64,000 bases of DNA from Acidiflorens sp963806985 (GTDB lineage: Bacteria; Acidobacteriota; Terriglobia; Terriglobales; Acidobacteriaceae), in contig CAWDZV010000007.1 of assembly GCA_963806985.1 (NCBI GenBank), forward strand, positions 2,294,001 to 2,358,000. The letters run 5' to 3'. Below the pieces are notes generated by a model. That model had not been told where the DNA came from. It made no database searches and saw only the letters and a program-made list of their open reading frames with translations. Position 1 is the first letter of the stretch. Each line of letters begins with the position of its first letter. The position numbers and the translations under genes were made by a program. This document shows positions 9,923 through 18,137 of the stretch, in pieces.

Positions 9923-9976
9923 GGCACGACTTCAGTCGTGCCATAAAGGCCGTTGAATAAACGCGGCTTTAGCCGC
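9923..9976. repeat. Two REP-type palindromes
   Basis: GGCACGAC-TTCA-GTCGTGCC (9923-9942) is a perfect 8-bp inverted repeat. GCGGC-TTTA-GCCGC (9963-9976) is a second one 20 bases on. Neither has a T-run of terminator type. Such pairs are typical of dispersed REP elements. Confidence 0.6.
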
Positions 9977-10044
9977 TGGGAGATGTGTTTTCCTAAACTG
10001 GTCCACTACCCGAACGGTACTCCTTTTTCACCACCAAAACCGTT

Positions 10045-10509
10045 CTAGCCCGAACTCCGCGGCCCGCTCTCAATTCGCGACCCCAGAAAGCGTCGCACGC
10101 TTTCAACATACACATCGGCGAAATCCACCACCGGTCTTCGCGTTTCAATCAGCACCATAGCGGCGTCCACTTCCCACTCCATCGCACATAAGATCGCTAG
10201 CGTCATCATCGCGGCCCTGTGCACTCCTGCCGCGCAATGCACATATATCCGCGCCTTCGGTTCGCTCATCGCTTTCAACGCAAAATCCACTCCCCGTTTT
10301 AATAATTCGGGCGGCTTCGGCAAGAAATCGTCATCAGTGGGATTCCACAGGACCCGGATACCATGGGGCTCCGCCAACGGCCGATCGTCGAATTCAATTT
10401 GCATATTGACAACGTGAGTCACCCCAGCCAGCGCCACTGCTTCCATGTTCCGGGCGTTCCAAATGCCGCCCCCCAGCGCAATCCGCTCCGTCACCCAGGT
10501 CATATCCAT
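10045..10509 (-). CDS. Dual-specificity protein phosphatase-like
   Basis: 154 residues. The cysteine phosphatase signature HCAAGVHR (residues 91-98; nucleophile C92, phosphate-binding R98) is intact. A general-acid Asp is available in the TDDD loop near residues 58-61. Length and motif fit the compact dual-specificity/tyrosine phosphatase family, which removes phosphate from protein or small substrates through a phosphocysteine. It lies inside the prophage-like block, transcribed left like its neighbours, and is isolated by terminators on both sides. A second in-frame Met at residue 3 is an alternative start. Confidence 0.75.
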   Translation of the reverse strand: MDMTWVTERIALGGGIWNARNMEAVALAGVTHVVNMQIEFDDRPLAEPHGIRVLWNPTDDDFLPKPPELLKRGVDFALKAMSEPKARIYVHCAAGVHRAAMMTLAILCAMEWEVDAAMVLIETRRPVVDFADVYVESVRRFLGSRIESGPRSSG

Positions 10510-10660
10510 GTCGCGTTTCGTTCGCCTTCCTGGCGCAATCCAAATTATCCACCTGACGGCTCCTCTGATTCTACGTTACGTTCTCTCTCGCGCCGCTATC
10601 GAAGTGAACTTTTCGCTCCACACCAGTTTTCGCATATTGTCATTCTTAATCTTCCATCCG

Positions 10661-10692
10661 TAAAAGAAAAGGACGCGATTTGCGTCGCGCCC
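10661..10692 (-). terminator. Rho-independent terminator after the sigma-like gene
   Basis: On the minus strand GGGCGCGA-CGCAAA-TCGCGTCC pairs with one mismatch and is followed by TTTTCTTTT. It lies 31 bases beyond the stop of the gene at 10723-11322. Confidence 0.75.
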
Positions 10693-10722
10693 TTTAAGAG
10701 TTCTTTTTCTTGACTCTTAAGT

Positions 10723-11322
10723 TTAGGATATCAAATCAGGGGGCTCCAAGTGGACATGATCACGATATTTATATTTGCCATCCTTTGAAGTACTTGCATT
10801 GGTTTTGTAATTTCTACCCTCTTGACAACTTTTTCGCTCCCCACCAACCATAATAAGGTTATTCATCAACCCAGCCCCGAGCAGTATCCGCGATAACTGG
10901 TCAAGGGCATCCGGCAGCAGCCGTCGAATTGTCTTAGGGTTATAAGCTAGTAGCCGTGCCACCTCGTCCACCGTATATTCCTCCAGAATATTCATCGCAA
11001 GTAGTTTCCTTTCGAGCGGCCCCAGCCGGTCGATTGCTTTCTCCATGTCCGTCACAAATATAACAACGTCTTCAAAGTTTCTCATTGTATACGACGTAAC
11101 TCGAGTCCGGAAAAACTCCCGCCCCAGCAACGACGGTAACCTTCCCAGCTCGACTGAGGCCCTGGCATACCGGCGTAGCAGGGCTGCCGTTCGACCACGG
11201 TAAGGTGCTAATTCTAGCTCCGCTTCTCCATAGAGCACCGAGGGCGGCGGGTCAGCTTGTCCCATTAGGTTCCAAGATGGTGCACGCGCTGCACTACTAG
11301 CCATTATTTCTATACTTGTCAT
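10723..11322 (-). CDS. Sigma-70 region 4-like regulator
   Basis: 199 residues. Residues 93-148 (MEKAIDRLGPLERKLLAMN, then YTVDEVARLL and PKTIRRLL) have the layout of a sigma-70 region 4 helix-turn-helix. Such domains occur in extracytoplasmic sigma factors and in phage late-gene activators of the ArpU/RinA kind. Region 2 is not recognisable, which favours a phage transcriptional regulator over a complete sigma factor. The ATG overlaps the stop of the zinc-ribbon gene by 4 bases, so the two are co-translated. The last 40 residues are polar and probably disordered. Confidence 0.6.
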   Translation of the reverse strand: MTSIEIMASSAARAPSWNLMGQADPPPSVLYGEAELELAPYRGRTAALLRRYARASVELGRLPSLLGREFFRTRVTSYTMRNFEDVVIFVTDMEKAIDRLGPLERKLLAMNILEEYTVDEVARLLAYNPKTIRRLLPDALDQLSRILLGAGLMNNLIMVGGERKSCQEGRNYKTNASTSKDGKYKYRDHVHLEPPDLIS

Positions 11323-11600
11323 GCCCGCACCTCGATTGTCGCGATGCCTTCCAAAGAATCGATCCTGCCCGAGCCATGAAGGTCAACTCTTTGCTTGCCA
11401 GTTCCCTGGTGCCCTTTGCGGGGTCGCGGTTTTGGGGAAGGCGTCACAGTAGGATTCTGCTTGGCTTCCACGAGCACTCGGCAACCGGCACAATACACTG
11501 CGTCTGCCCCCTGCGGACGCAGCCACAATCCGCCGCACCGCTCACAATACTTTAGTTCGATCAGCATTTCATGGACTCCCATTTCGCCTAGCGTTTTCAT
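11319..11600 (-). CDS. Zinc-ribbon hypothetical protein
   Basis: 93 residues with C19-x2-C22 and C37-x2-C40, a four-Cys zinc ribbon at the N-terminus, followed by a basic, proline-rich tail. GGAGGGAAGG upstream of the ATG is a strong ribosome binding site. It overlaps the sigma-like gene by 4 bases (ATGA). The pairing suggests a nucleic-acid-binding or regulatory role in the prophage. No named family recognised. Confidence 0.65.
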   Translation of the reverse strand: MKTLGEMGVHEMLIELKYCERCGGLWLRPQGADAVYCAGCRVLVEAKQNPTVTPSPKPRPRKGHQGTGKQRVDLHGSGRIDSLEGIATIEVRA

Positions 11601-11635
11601 GATTGCCTTCCCTCCATTACAAAATATGAAAACAA

Positions 11636-11668
11636 AAAGCCCTGGTACCGATTCCTCGGCCCAGGGCT
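11636..11668 (-). terminator. Rho-independent terminator after the 77-residue gene
   Basis: GCCCTGG (11639-11645) pairs with CCAGGGC (11661-11667). On the minus strand the stem is followed by TTTTTGTTTTC. It separates the 77-residue gene from the zinc-ribbon/sigma-like pair. Confidence 0.8.
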
Positions 11669-11716
11669 CGTTTCTCTTACGATGACCTGTTTTGGCTATT
11701 TAATTAGGAATAAAAA

Positions 11717-11950
11717 CTACTGCAGTCTAGTGGTTACCTCCGTTTGCCGAAAGTACCCCTCCTCATAACCAGACTTGAGCACTTCACCGTTTTGCACCAA
11801 AACGCTCAAACGACCATTAAAGTGAATCGCTTGTAACAAGCGCTGCATAGCTGCAGAAAGTACTTCCGCCGATCGTACTTTCCGACGGAACTCGCCGAAG
11901 CTTCTTTCTTCTTCCTTCTCATGAAGCTGTGTTTCTATCATGGCATACAA
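11717..11950 (-). CDS. Small hypothetical protein
   Basis: 77 residues, charged N-terminus (KEEERSFGEFRRKVRS) with predicted helical character. No motif or family recognised. It has a near-consensus promoter upstream (11996-12023), GAGAGG before the ATG and its own terminator, so it is a single-gene unit. A second ATG three codons in is an equally good start. By position and size it may be an early phage regulator, which is inference. Confidence 0.6.
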   Translation of the reverse strand: MYAMIETQLHEKEEERSFGEFRRKVRSAEVLSAAMQRLLQAIHFNGRLSVLVQNGEVLKSGYEEGYFRQTEVTTRLQ

Positions 11951-11995
11951 CCTCTCATGTCAGTATGAATTACATTGAAACGTTAATTAAATTAC

Positions 11996-12023
11996 TTTAT
12001 AACTCATACTTAGTGCAAGTCAA
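11996..12023 (-). promoter_or_regulatory. Sigma-70 type promoter of the 77-residue gene
   Basis: Minus strand: TTGACT (12023-12018), 16-base spacer, TATAAA (12001-11996). The surrounding bases are A+T-rich, unlike the rest of the window. The expected transcript start is 35-40 bases before the ATG at 11950. Confidence 0.65.
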
Positions 12024-12206
12024 GAAATCATTTCCGACACGTTGCGAAGTTACACTTTTGTGCTAAGGGAATAGTGGGCATTTGTAAGTCATATTCCACC
12101 GACAAAAGCGGGATGAAAGGTCAAGGCATCGCTCCCCACGAAAGAAGTATTGTGCCAATGGCGCGTGAGTGAACATGAGGGATTTCCGCGCGTTTAAGTG
12201 GCCGGG

Positions 12207-12863
12207 CTAGCCACGTTCAAAGGCGTGCTTCTCTTCCAGTTGCCGGTGAGCTGCCGCCATCTCAGAACCGAAGCGTTCCTTTTGATTCATGAGGGCGGGA
12301 AGCGCGGTCGCATAACGACGCGCCAGGGCAAAAAGCCCTTGCCGCGCAAGTTCGGCAGCGATGTTAGCTATGTGATCGGTGGTTGTCCCGAGGTAGAGAG
12401 CCTCGGTCGGATCGCCCAACCAAACATACCCGCCAACGAGATAAGTCTGCCAGTAGACCTTGCGTTCGATCATGCGGCCGATTTCTTGATCGTTGGCTTT
12501 GCCGAAAACCCATTGTTTTAGATTGAAATTGTAATGGCGACTAGAAAGGGGCAAGGGCACCAGTTTGCCGGACCTCACAAACTCCATTTGCTGGCGGTCA
12601 ACCTCCTTGCGCAGCGCATTGATGACCGGCCCTTCCGCGTCTTCTGGTTCTAGTGACGGCAGCACTTCGCGCAGCGTGGCTGAAAGATTCACAGCCACAA
12701 GCGCGCGCAGGCCATCTGAATTCTCCAGCGTGATCACCGCATGTAGAACGTCAAAATCGGTGCCAGATGTCGCGCGCTGAAAAGGCCACTCAAGTTTAAA
12801 AGTCAGCGGGAGCCCGGTGCGCGTTACATAGATGGTTTCCGGTGGGGGGGTGGAGATATTCAT
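12207..12863 (-). CDS. Conserved hypothetical protein
   Basis: 218 residues, no signal peptide or membrane segment, and no motif I recognise. AAGGA seven bases before the ATG supports the start. The N-terminal 90 residues look beta-rich; the C-terminal half is helical and Ala-rich. It lies between the prophage-like block and the broken endonuclease IV gene, transcribed left. Function cannot be assigned. Confidence 0.6.
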   Translation of the reverse strand: MNISTPPPETIYVTRTGLPLTFKLEWPFQRATSGTDFDVLHAVITLENSDGLRALVAVNLSATLREVLPSLEPEDAEGPVINALRKEVDRQQMEFVRSGKLVPLPLSSRHYNFNLKQWVFGKANDQEIGRMIERKVYWQTYLVGGYVWLGDPTEALYLGTTTDHIANIAAELARQGLFALARRYATALPALMNQKERFGSEMAAAHRQLEEKHAFERG

Positions 12864-12950
12864 GCTTGATCCTTGTCAGGTCTCGCGAATATTTATTCTA
12901 ACTCGCACGATCACGGTCGAGATCTGACTTGCGGCGGTAAATTCGCAATC

Positions 12951-13684
12951 TTATCTTCTGACGAGCTCTTTCAGTGCCTGCACATTATGCAAATCGTCTC
13001 TCGGACCGTGAATAGGCGTCTCGGCGATAAAAGCCGCCTACTTGAAATGACGATCTTGAGCAGGGCTCAAACACTTCCAATCCCAATTCTCCACGCCCGA
13101 TATGCTCATGTCGACCCAATCGTGATCCGCATTTCCGCCTTTGCGTCATTGCAATGCCAGACCCGCACCTTTGTGAAGCCCACGGTTCGGTCCAAATGCT
13201 GCAGCATCAGTCGGCGTCCCTCATCGCTCACAATGTCGTAACCCGCAACGTGAGTGTGACAAGTGTCGATACACGCGCCGACTGGCACAGTTCGCCGCAA
13301 TCGATCGAGTAACTCAGCCACCTGCTCAAAGGTTCCCCCTAATGAATACTCGGCACCCGCTGTATTTTCAATCAGGATGGTCAGACCACCCTTGGCCAGA
13401 TCCAGCGCCCTTTACATCACTAGCGGCTTGAGATCGTAACGTTGCCGCAGTCGGTTCATCACCTCGCACTGCCCTCGCCCGAGAGAATACGGCCGCCATT
13501 GCCGTGGGCTCGTAGAGAAGATCTGAAACGTGCCGCACCCCAGCCGGTACGCTCGTTCCGCGGCATTTTCGACGCCGCCAGCAATCGAACTGTGGATCCC
13601 AATTCGCCGCGAGGTTCTGGATGGCGGTTCCTCCGGGACTGGCCACTTCAGCGGGTCCTTTACAGACGGCCGAAACTCTGTCAT
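12951..13684 (-). pseudogene. nfo: Endonuclease IV, degraded
   Basis: Pieces of the AP-endonuclease IV family are visible in order. N-terminal RRIGIHSSIAGG, AAERAYRLGC and FQIFSTSPRQW are followed by a TAA (13414-13412) after YDLKPLV. The same frame then resumes with LTILIENTAGAEYSLGG and GACIDTCHTHVAGYDI, and the C-terminal parts HEHIG and AFIAETPIHGPRDD lie in two other frames, ending at TAA 12951. The about 60 residues that normally lie between YDLKPLV and the IENTAG motif are missing. So there is a stop, an internal deletion and at least two frameshifts. The product would be inactive. Confidence 0.85.
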
Positions 13685-13734
13685 CGCTACTCTAGAGTAG
13701 ATCAAGCAATTGCGGCCTCGCCTCCAGATCGAAT

Positions 13735-14976
13735 TCAAACTCGCCACAACTGCCACAGGTTCCACAGGGCTGAGGAACCCAACAATCCGCAAATGCCGGC
13801 CATCACCGACTGGTTTTGCTCAGTCTCGATCAGATCGGCGAATACTCCGCTGACGAAGACGAAGAGGAACACGAGTAACGTGAGATGGAAACCTCGTCCC
13901 GGAAGATTGGGAGAGCCCAGTGCCAAAACGAACAGCAGTGCCGCGATCATCAGCGGCGCAGTGTTACCGAAATAGCGGGTTCGCTTCCATTTACAATACG
14001 CAATCACCGCTACCGGCGCGGCAATCACCAGCGGAGGGCTATTGAGGGAGATTGTTTGTAAAGCGTTGCGGTAGGAGAAGGAGATGCCAAATGCGGCCGG
14101 TTCGAACTCGAACCACTGAGCATGTAGCATCCCATGCCAGAACAACACAGGTTCGAAAAAGTAACCAGCAAATAACAGCACTGTAGCCACAGCGATTGCG
14201 GCGGCCCAGATCGCGAGCACGGCGCTCGGCCGGACTGGCGACACCCAAAACATCAGCGGCAAAATCACCAGCGCCGGCACCACCAGCGAAAATTGATCGC
14301 CTGCTGCCAATGCTACAGACAAGCCCAGAAGCAGAATGCGTCGCCAATTCCAGAGCACAACTTCGCGCGGAGCGTAGAGTGTGTGCGCCAGCGCAATAGC
14401 GGTGAAGACGGTCCCAAACGCTCCCCATACGCCGCCCATTTCGCCTTGGCTCTGCGCGCTGGCCACGTTCACGATCATGGCCGGCGAAAAGCAGTACAGC
14501 ATAAGAGCAATGTAACCGCCCGCGTTGCCATAAAGACGGCGGGAGACGTACCAAAGCGAGGCTCCGAGCATAACGCCAAAGAACAGATACGGAGTCGCGG
14601 CCAGCAACGGCTGAAGTGATGCCGGCAGCCACGAATCGGGGCGCAACAGCAGCGGTGCCGCGGCGACGAGGTAGTAGATTGGTGAACGGTCCTGATCGTA
14701 GCCTTCGCTGACCCTGAGATGGCCGGCGCGACCCGAGGAGGGCAAACCCGTGGCAGTTTCGGAACGCATTGACCCGGGAGTTCCGGCGATGGCGACTCCT
14801 TTCCATTGTTCGAACCCGAGGTAGATGCGCAGCGACTGGTCGGAACTCGGGATTGAGCCTTGCAGCGTTTGCACATGGATCAACCAGACACACTGCAGCA
14901 AATAGACGAACAGCAGCGCGGCAGCGCCAAACTGCGGGCCACGGAAACCATCGGAATGAAGAAATCGTCGCAACAT
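13735..14976 (-). CDS. Multi-pass membrane protein, glycosyltransferase-39-like
   Basis: 413 residues with about ten hydrophobic segments from residue 17 to the C-terminus, and a polar loop after the first one (residues 40-95). This layout resembles the PMT/ArnT-type (GT39 or DUF2029-like) membrane glycosyltransferases that use polyprenyl-phosphate sugars, but I see no unambiguous catalytic motif. It is divergent from the CPBP protease gene; 59 bases separate the starts. An alternative is an uncharacterised membrane protein. Confidence 0.55.
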   Translation of the reverse strand: MLRRFLHSDGFRGPQFGAAALLFVYLLQCVWLIHVQTLQGSIPSSDQSLRIYLGFEQWKGVAIAGTPGSMRSETATGLPSSGRAGHLRVSEGYDQDRSPIYYLVAAAPLLLRPDSWLPASLQPLLAATPYLFFGVMLGASLWYVSRRLYGNAGGYIALMLYCFSPAMIVNVASAQSQGEMGGVWGAFGTVFTAIALAHTLYAPREVVLWNWRRILLLGLSVALAAGDQFSLVVPALVILPLMFWVSPVRPSAVLAIWAAAIAVATVLLFAGYFFEPVLFWHGMLHAQWFEFEPAAFGISFSYRNALQTISLNSPPLVIAAPVAVIAYCKWKRTRYFGNTAPLMIAALLFVLALGSPNLPGRGFHLTLLVFLFVFVSGVFADLIETEQNQSVMAGICGLLGSSALWNLWQLWRV

Positions 14977-15035
14977 TTAAGTAAGAAGCAGACCGAGTGT
15001 TTTACCATGTCGAAGACGGTGTTGGATAACCAAAG

Positions 15036-16034
15036 ATGGATAGCGAACCGTTATCGACTTCTTCAGCGGAGCCGGAGCGAAGACTATCAGCGGATGACGC
15101 AACATTAGTTGCGCCTTCGGAAGAACCTTCGTCGACGTTTAAATCACCGACGAGCGATCGCCGCGAATCTCCGCTGCGCGACATTTTTGTCGGGCCGAAC
15201 GGAATCTATACGGGCACGCGCTGGTTGATTTACCTCGCGATGACATGGACTGTGTTCGAGATCGAGGCTTGGCTGTTAATGTCCATCCAATCACGCTTGA
15301 GCGTGCTCTGGTGGCGCATGATCACCGAAGTCAGCATGATGTTGGCCGCAGTTTTGCCCGCTCTGGTTATGGCTCGCATTGAAGACCGTCCATTCGGCGA
15401 CTTCGGTCTGCCCGCGCGTTGCGCCTTCAGACGAAACTTCTGGGTCGGGACGTTGTGGGGAATCATCTCGCTGACTGTCTTGATGCTGGCATTGCGCGTC
15501 GCGGGCGCGGTTGATTTCGGATCGCTCGTTCTGCACGGTGCTCGCATCTTGAAATTTGCCGCTTATTACGCGGTGTTTTTCCTGATCACCGGATTTTTTG
15601 AAGATTTTCTGTTGCGTGGCTACTCGCAGTGGGTGCTCGCCAAAGGAATGAATTTCTGGCCGGCGGCGGCGCTGCTTTCGGTTTCGTTTGGCGCTCTTCA
15701 TGGCACCAATGCTGGAGAAGCTAAGACGGGACTCGTGGCAGCAGGAATGATCGGTTTTTTTTTATGCCTCACGCTGCGGCGGACGGGCGATTTGTGGTGG
15801 GCCGTCGGCTTTCACATGGCTTGGGATTGGGGCGAGAGCTATCTCTATTCTGTTCCCGACAGCGGAACACTTTTGCCCGGACATCTGCTCAACTCCAGCT
15901 TCCATGGTCCCGTGTGGCTAACGGGCGGCTCGGTTGGTCCGGAAGGAAGCTACCTCGTCTTCGTCATCATCGGAGCGCTTTGGGTCTTGTTTGACCGGGC
16001 CTATCCGGAGGTGAAGTACGGCGCGGTTCGGTGA
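15036..16034 (+). CDS. CPBP family intramembrane metalloprotease
   Basis: 332 residues, polar N-terminal tail of about 55, then about seven membrane segments. The family motifs are present: E189-D190-xxx-R194 (GFFEDFLLRG), FGALH (H222) and HMAWDW (H260, D264). The usual first motif is EExxxR, so the second Glu is replaced by Asp here, a conservative change that may keep metal binding. CPBP enzymes cleave within membranes and act in CAAX processing, bacteriocin immunity or signalling; no specific substrate is suggested by the neighbours. An IS remnant follows 60 bases downstream. Confidence 0.8.
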   Translation: MDSEPLSTSSAEPERRLSADDATLVAPSEEPSSTFKSPTSDRRESPLRDIFVGPNGIYTGTRWLIYLAMTWTVFEIEAWLLMSIQSRLSVLWWRMITEVSMMLAAVLPALVMARIEDRPFGDFGLPARCAFRRNFWVGTLWGIISLTVLMLALRVAGAVDFGSLVLHGARILKFAAYYAVFFLITGFFEDFLLRGYSQWVLAKGMNFWPAAALLSVSFGALHGTNAGEAKTGLVAAGMIGFFLCLTLRRTGDLWWAVGFHMAWDWGESYLYSVPDSGTLLPGHLLNSSFHGPVWLTGGSVGPEGSYLVFVIIGALWVLFDRAYPEVKYGAVR

Positions 16035-16095
16035 CATGGATGTTTTCATCTTCGTGAGGTCGCTGGCTGGGGATATTCCCATTTTGATCCGAGTT

Positions 16096-16600
16096 ACGTC
16101 GTTGTATTCGGAGGAAAGACAATCGTCCAAGGCATCCTTGACCGTGATCTGCGCGAAGTCAGGGCGAAGGTTGTGCCGAACGTGAAACGCGAAACTTTGC
16201 AGAACGAAGTTTTGAACAACGTCCGCTATGATTCCACGGTCTACACGGATGACGCCGTGGGCTATGACAAGTTGCACTATCGTTTCGTGCATGACGTAGT
16301 GAATCACGCCGAAACCTACGTCAAAGGCCGCGTGCATACCAATGGCCTTGAGAATTTCTGGGCGCTTCTCAAGCGGACCCTGCGCGGTACTTACGTTGCT
16401 GTGGAACCTTTTCATTTAGACCGTTACGTCGATGAGCAAGTTTTTCGTTTCAACAATCGCAAGGGCAATGATTCTGACCGCTCGCGCTGGCCATGAGCCA
16501 GATTGCTGGCAAGCGGTTGACCTACGCCGAACTCACAGGCAAAAACCAATCGCCGCGCACGTCCCCGACAGGGACGGGGGAAACGTCAGTCCCCTTCTAG
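16096..16600 (+). pseudogene. IS1595-family transposase remnant
   Basis: The C-terminal half of an IS1595/ISXO2-type DDE transposase is visible: VYTDDAVGYD, then HTNGLENFWALLKRTLRGTY, VEPFHLDRYVDEQVFRFNNRK. The N-terminal zinc ribbon and first catalytic part are absent. After FNNRKGND the frame breaks; the expected end SQIAGKRLTYAELTG continues in another frame to TAG at 16600. It is thus truncated and frameshifted and not functional. No clear terminal inverted repeat pair was identified. Confidence 0.85.
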
Positions 16601-16785
16601 TCCTTGTCGGATTTCTTCGGTTTCTTTCCAGAAGCGGTCTTTTTAGGCCGCTTCTTTTTCTTGGCCGGAGCCTGTAGAATCGCGGTCGCAAACCGTTCGA
16701 AGTTCTCAAACGCTTCCGGGCCTTCGATGTATTCGCGTTGCTTCATATATTCAGAAATGTACTCCAATGAGTAACGGCGATCCAA
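16597..16785 (-). CDS. Small lysine-rich hypothetical protein
   Basis: 62 residues. The N-terminal half is acidic/aromatic (YSLEYISEYMKQREYIEGPEA); the last 22 residues are almost all Lys, Pro and Ser, which suggests nucleic acid or membrane-surface binding. It converges on the transposase remnant, and its start region overlaps the start of the divergent gene at 16767 by 19 bases. No family assigned. Such small genes often accompany IS scars; that link is an inference here. Confidence 0.5.
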   Translation of the reverse strand: MDRRYSLEYISEYMKQREYIEGPEAFENFERFATAILQAPAKKKKRPKKTASGKKPKKSDKD

Positions 16786-17720
16786 TCAAACCCGACAGCA
16801 CACAAGATGAAAGCCACTCCGCAGCGAATTTTGGCGGCGGGAGCAAAAGCGTTAATCCGCTTCCAGGGGCCGGAAATGTCGCGGTAAATCAGGCAGACGA
16901 AACCTCCCACAAAACAGGCGAGACTGACAAGCCAACACAACCCAGCCAGCAGGATATCCTTGACCGAATCAGGGCTGGCGAATTGTGGATGATCGTATTC
17001 ACTGCGGTTGTTGCGCTGACTACGGTAGCCCAGTTTGTGCAGTCTGGATGTAACAATCGAAACACTTCTAAGCAAGTCGATAAGATCATCGGAGCGGCCA
17101 ATACTCAGGCTTGCGCTGCTCGCCAAATTGCAGCGGCTTCCGACAGGAACGCCGCCGCTGCTGATCGCTTCTCCGGCACGGCTGATGGAATTGACACCAA
17201 GATTAAAGCTGTCGAAAGTGACTTCGCTCAGATGGCCCGCAACTCCAGCGACTCTCTCAAGCAGTCCCTCCAGATTTTCCAAGCCGCCAATCGCCCTTGG
17301 CTCACCATGACCCCGGCCCAAAATTTCACTCCACAAATTCCGGGAAGCGCCCCATTGGATGTCGTTGTTCAAAATGTCGGGCCGTCTCCGGCATTTCAAA
17401 TTAGCAATTTTTACATTGATTACGACGTGCTGAATATTGCTTTCAATGGAAGCTTCGCCCTGCCTGCTATGTGGCCGGGGGAACAAAATCCAGGGGGAAA
17501 TGCATTCGTTCCCGGAGAGACTGGAAGTAAATCTATTATGGTAAACATCACACCCGAGCAATCCGCCGAAATGAGTTTGCCTATGTCCAACTATCACATC
17601 GTCGTTTTCGGCAGGGTTGACTACTGGGGCAGGAGATACTTGGGAAAAGAGAGCATTACTGGACGGTTTTCTGCCGAACCTATCATTCGGAAGGAACGTT
17701 GCACTGGCGTCCTTGCATAG
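16767..17720 (+). CDS. Membrane-anchored hypothetical protein with coiled coil
   Basis: 317 residues. A polar N-terminal 70 residues, one hydrophobic segment at 73-91 (ELWMIVFTAVVALTTVAQFV), then an Ala-rich helical region (95-170) likely to be a coiled coil. A beta-rich C-terminal domain starts at RPWLTM near residue 177. This is the pattern of a common single-pass protein of unknown function. A 348-residue frame on the other strand covers the same bases, but its Cys/Ser/Arg-rich product looks artefactual. Confidence 0.6.
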   Translation: MSNGDPIKPDSTQDESHSAANFGGGSKSVNPLPGAGNVAVNQADETSHKTGETDKPTQPSQQDILDRIRAGELWMIVFTAVVALTTVAQFVQSGCNNRNTSKQVDKIIGAANTQACAARQIAAASDRNAAAADRFSGTADGIDTKIKAVESDFAQMARNSSDSLKQSLQIFQAANRPWLTMTPAQNFTPQIPGSAPLDVVVQNVGPSPAFQISNFYIDYDVLNIAFNGSFALPAMWPGEQNPGGNAFVPGETGSKSIMVNITPEQSAEMSLPMSNYHIVVFGRVDYWGRRYLGKESITGRFSAEPIIRKERCTGVLA

Positions 17721-18137
17721 GCGACATGCACTAACGCCAGCCCTGTCACGGCAACTAAGTGTATCAACCGTGACACACATGTGCGCCAAACCGTTTGTTG
17801 CCGTTAGAGAGAAATTATCGCTAGATCTTTGGATTTAAAGGGGTTGCAGCTAAAGTCTTTGAGAACCAGTTGCTTGCGAGATCCGTCCGCTTCGCTCAGG
17901 ATCTCGACAGTGGCCTCCCTGCTTCGCTCACGCCCGCTAAACGCCTCAACTTAAGGTTGTCAAAGAGCTTGTGCAGGACGGGCGCCCAACGGCATCGACC
18001 CATCAGAAGTCATTCTCGCATCGGGCAAGTTGGGTGTATGTGACGGCGGACACCGGCTGAATGTGATGAAAGAGGCAAAGGCTCTAGTCCGGTTGCGGGG
18101 TCGTGGCTTCCTGAAGAGTGGGTGTCCACCCCACAAC
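17721..18137. other. Intergenic stretch with a long-range inverted repeat
   Basis: No convincing gene. CTTTGAGAACC (17857-17867) and GGTTGTCAAAG (17955-17965) are inverted with one mismatch and enclose a GAGATCC...GGATCTC stem, so a branched RNA structure is possible. It lies between two converging genes. Confidence 0.4.

Larger units (their letters stand above)
1..11950. mobile_element. Prophage-like block (partial, left side outside window)
   Basis: Nearly all genes here point left and include a terminase large subunit, a sigma-region-4-like regulator, a zinc-ribbon protein, a small protein behind its own strong promoter, and two very large secreted proteins with tail-fibre or beta-helix character. 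The mix of a packaging ATPase and tail-fibre-type repeats supports phage origin. No integrase, capsid or portal gene is visible, so completeness cannot be judged. The right border is placed at the promoter region near 11950-12023 by inference only. A decayed endonuclease IV gene lies about 1 kb further right. Confidence 0.45.

Noticed and set aside
16743..17789. 348-residue frame on the minus strand
   Set aside because: Covers the 317-residue plus-strand gene; its product lacks domain-like pattern, while the plus frame has a membrane helix and coiled coil.
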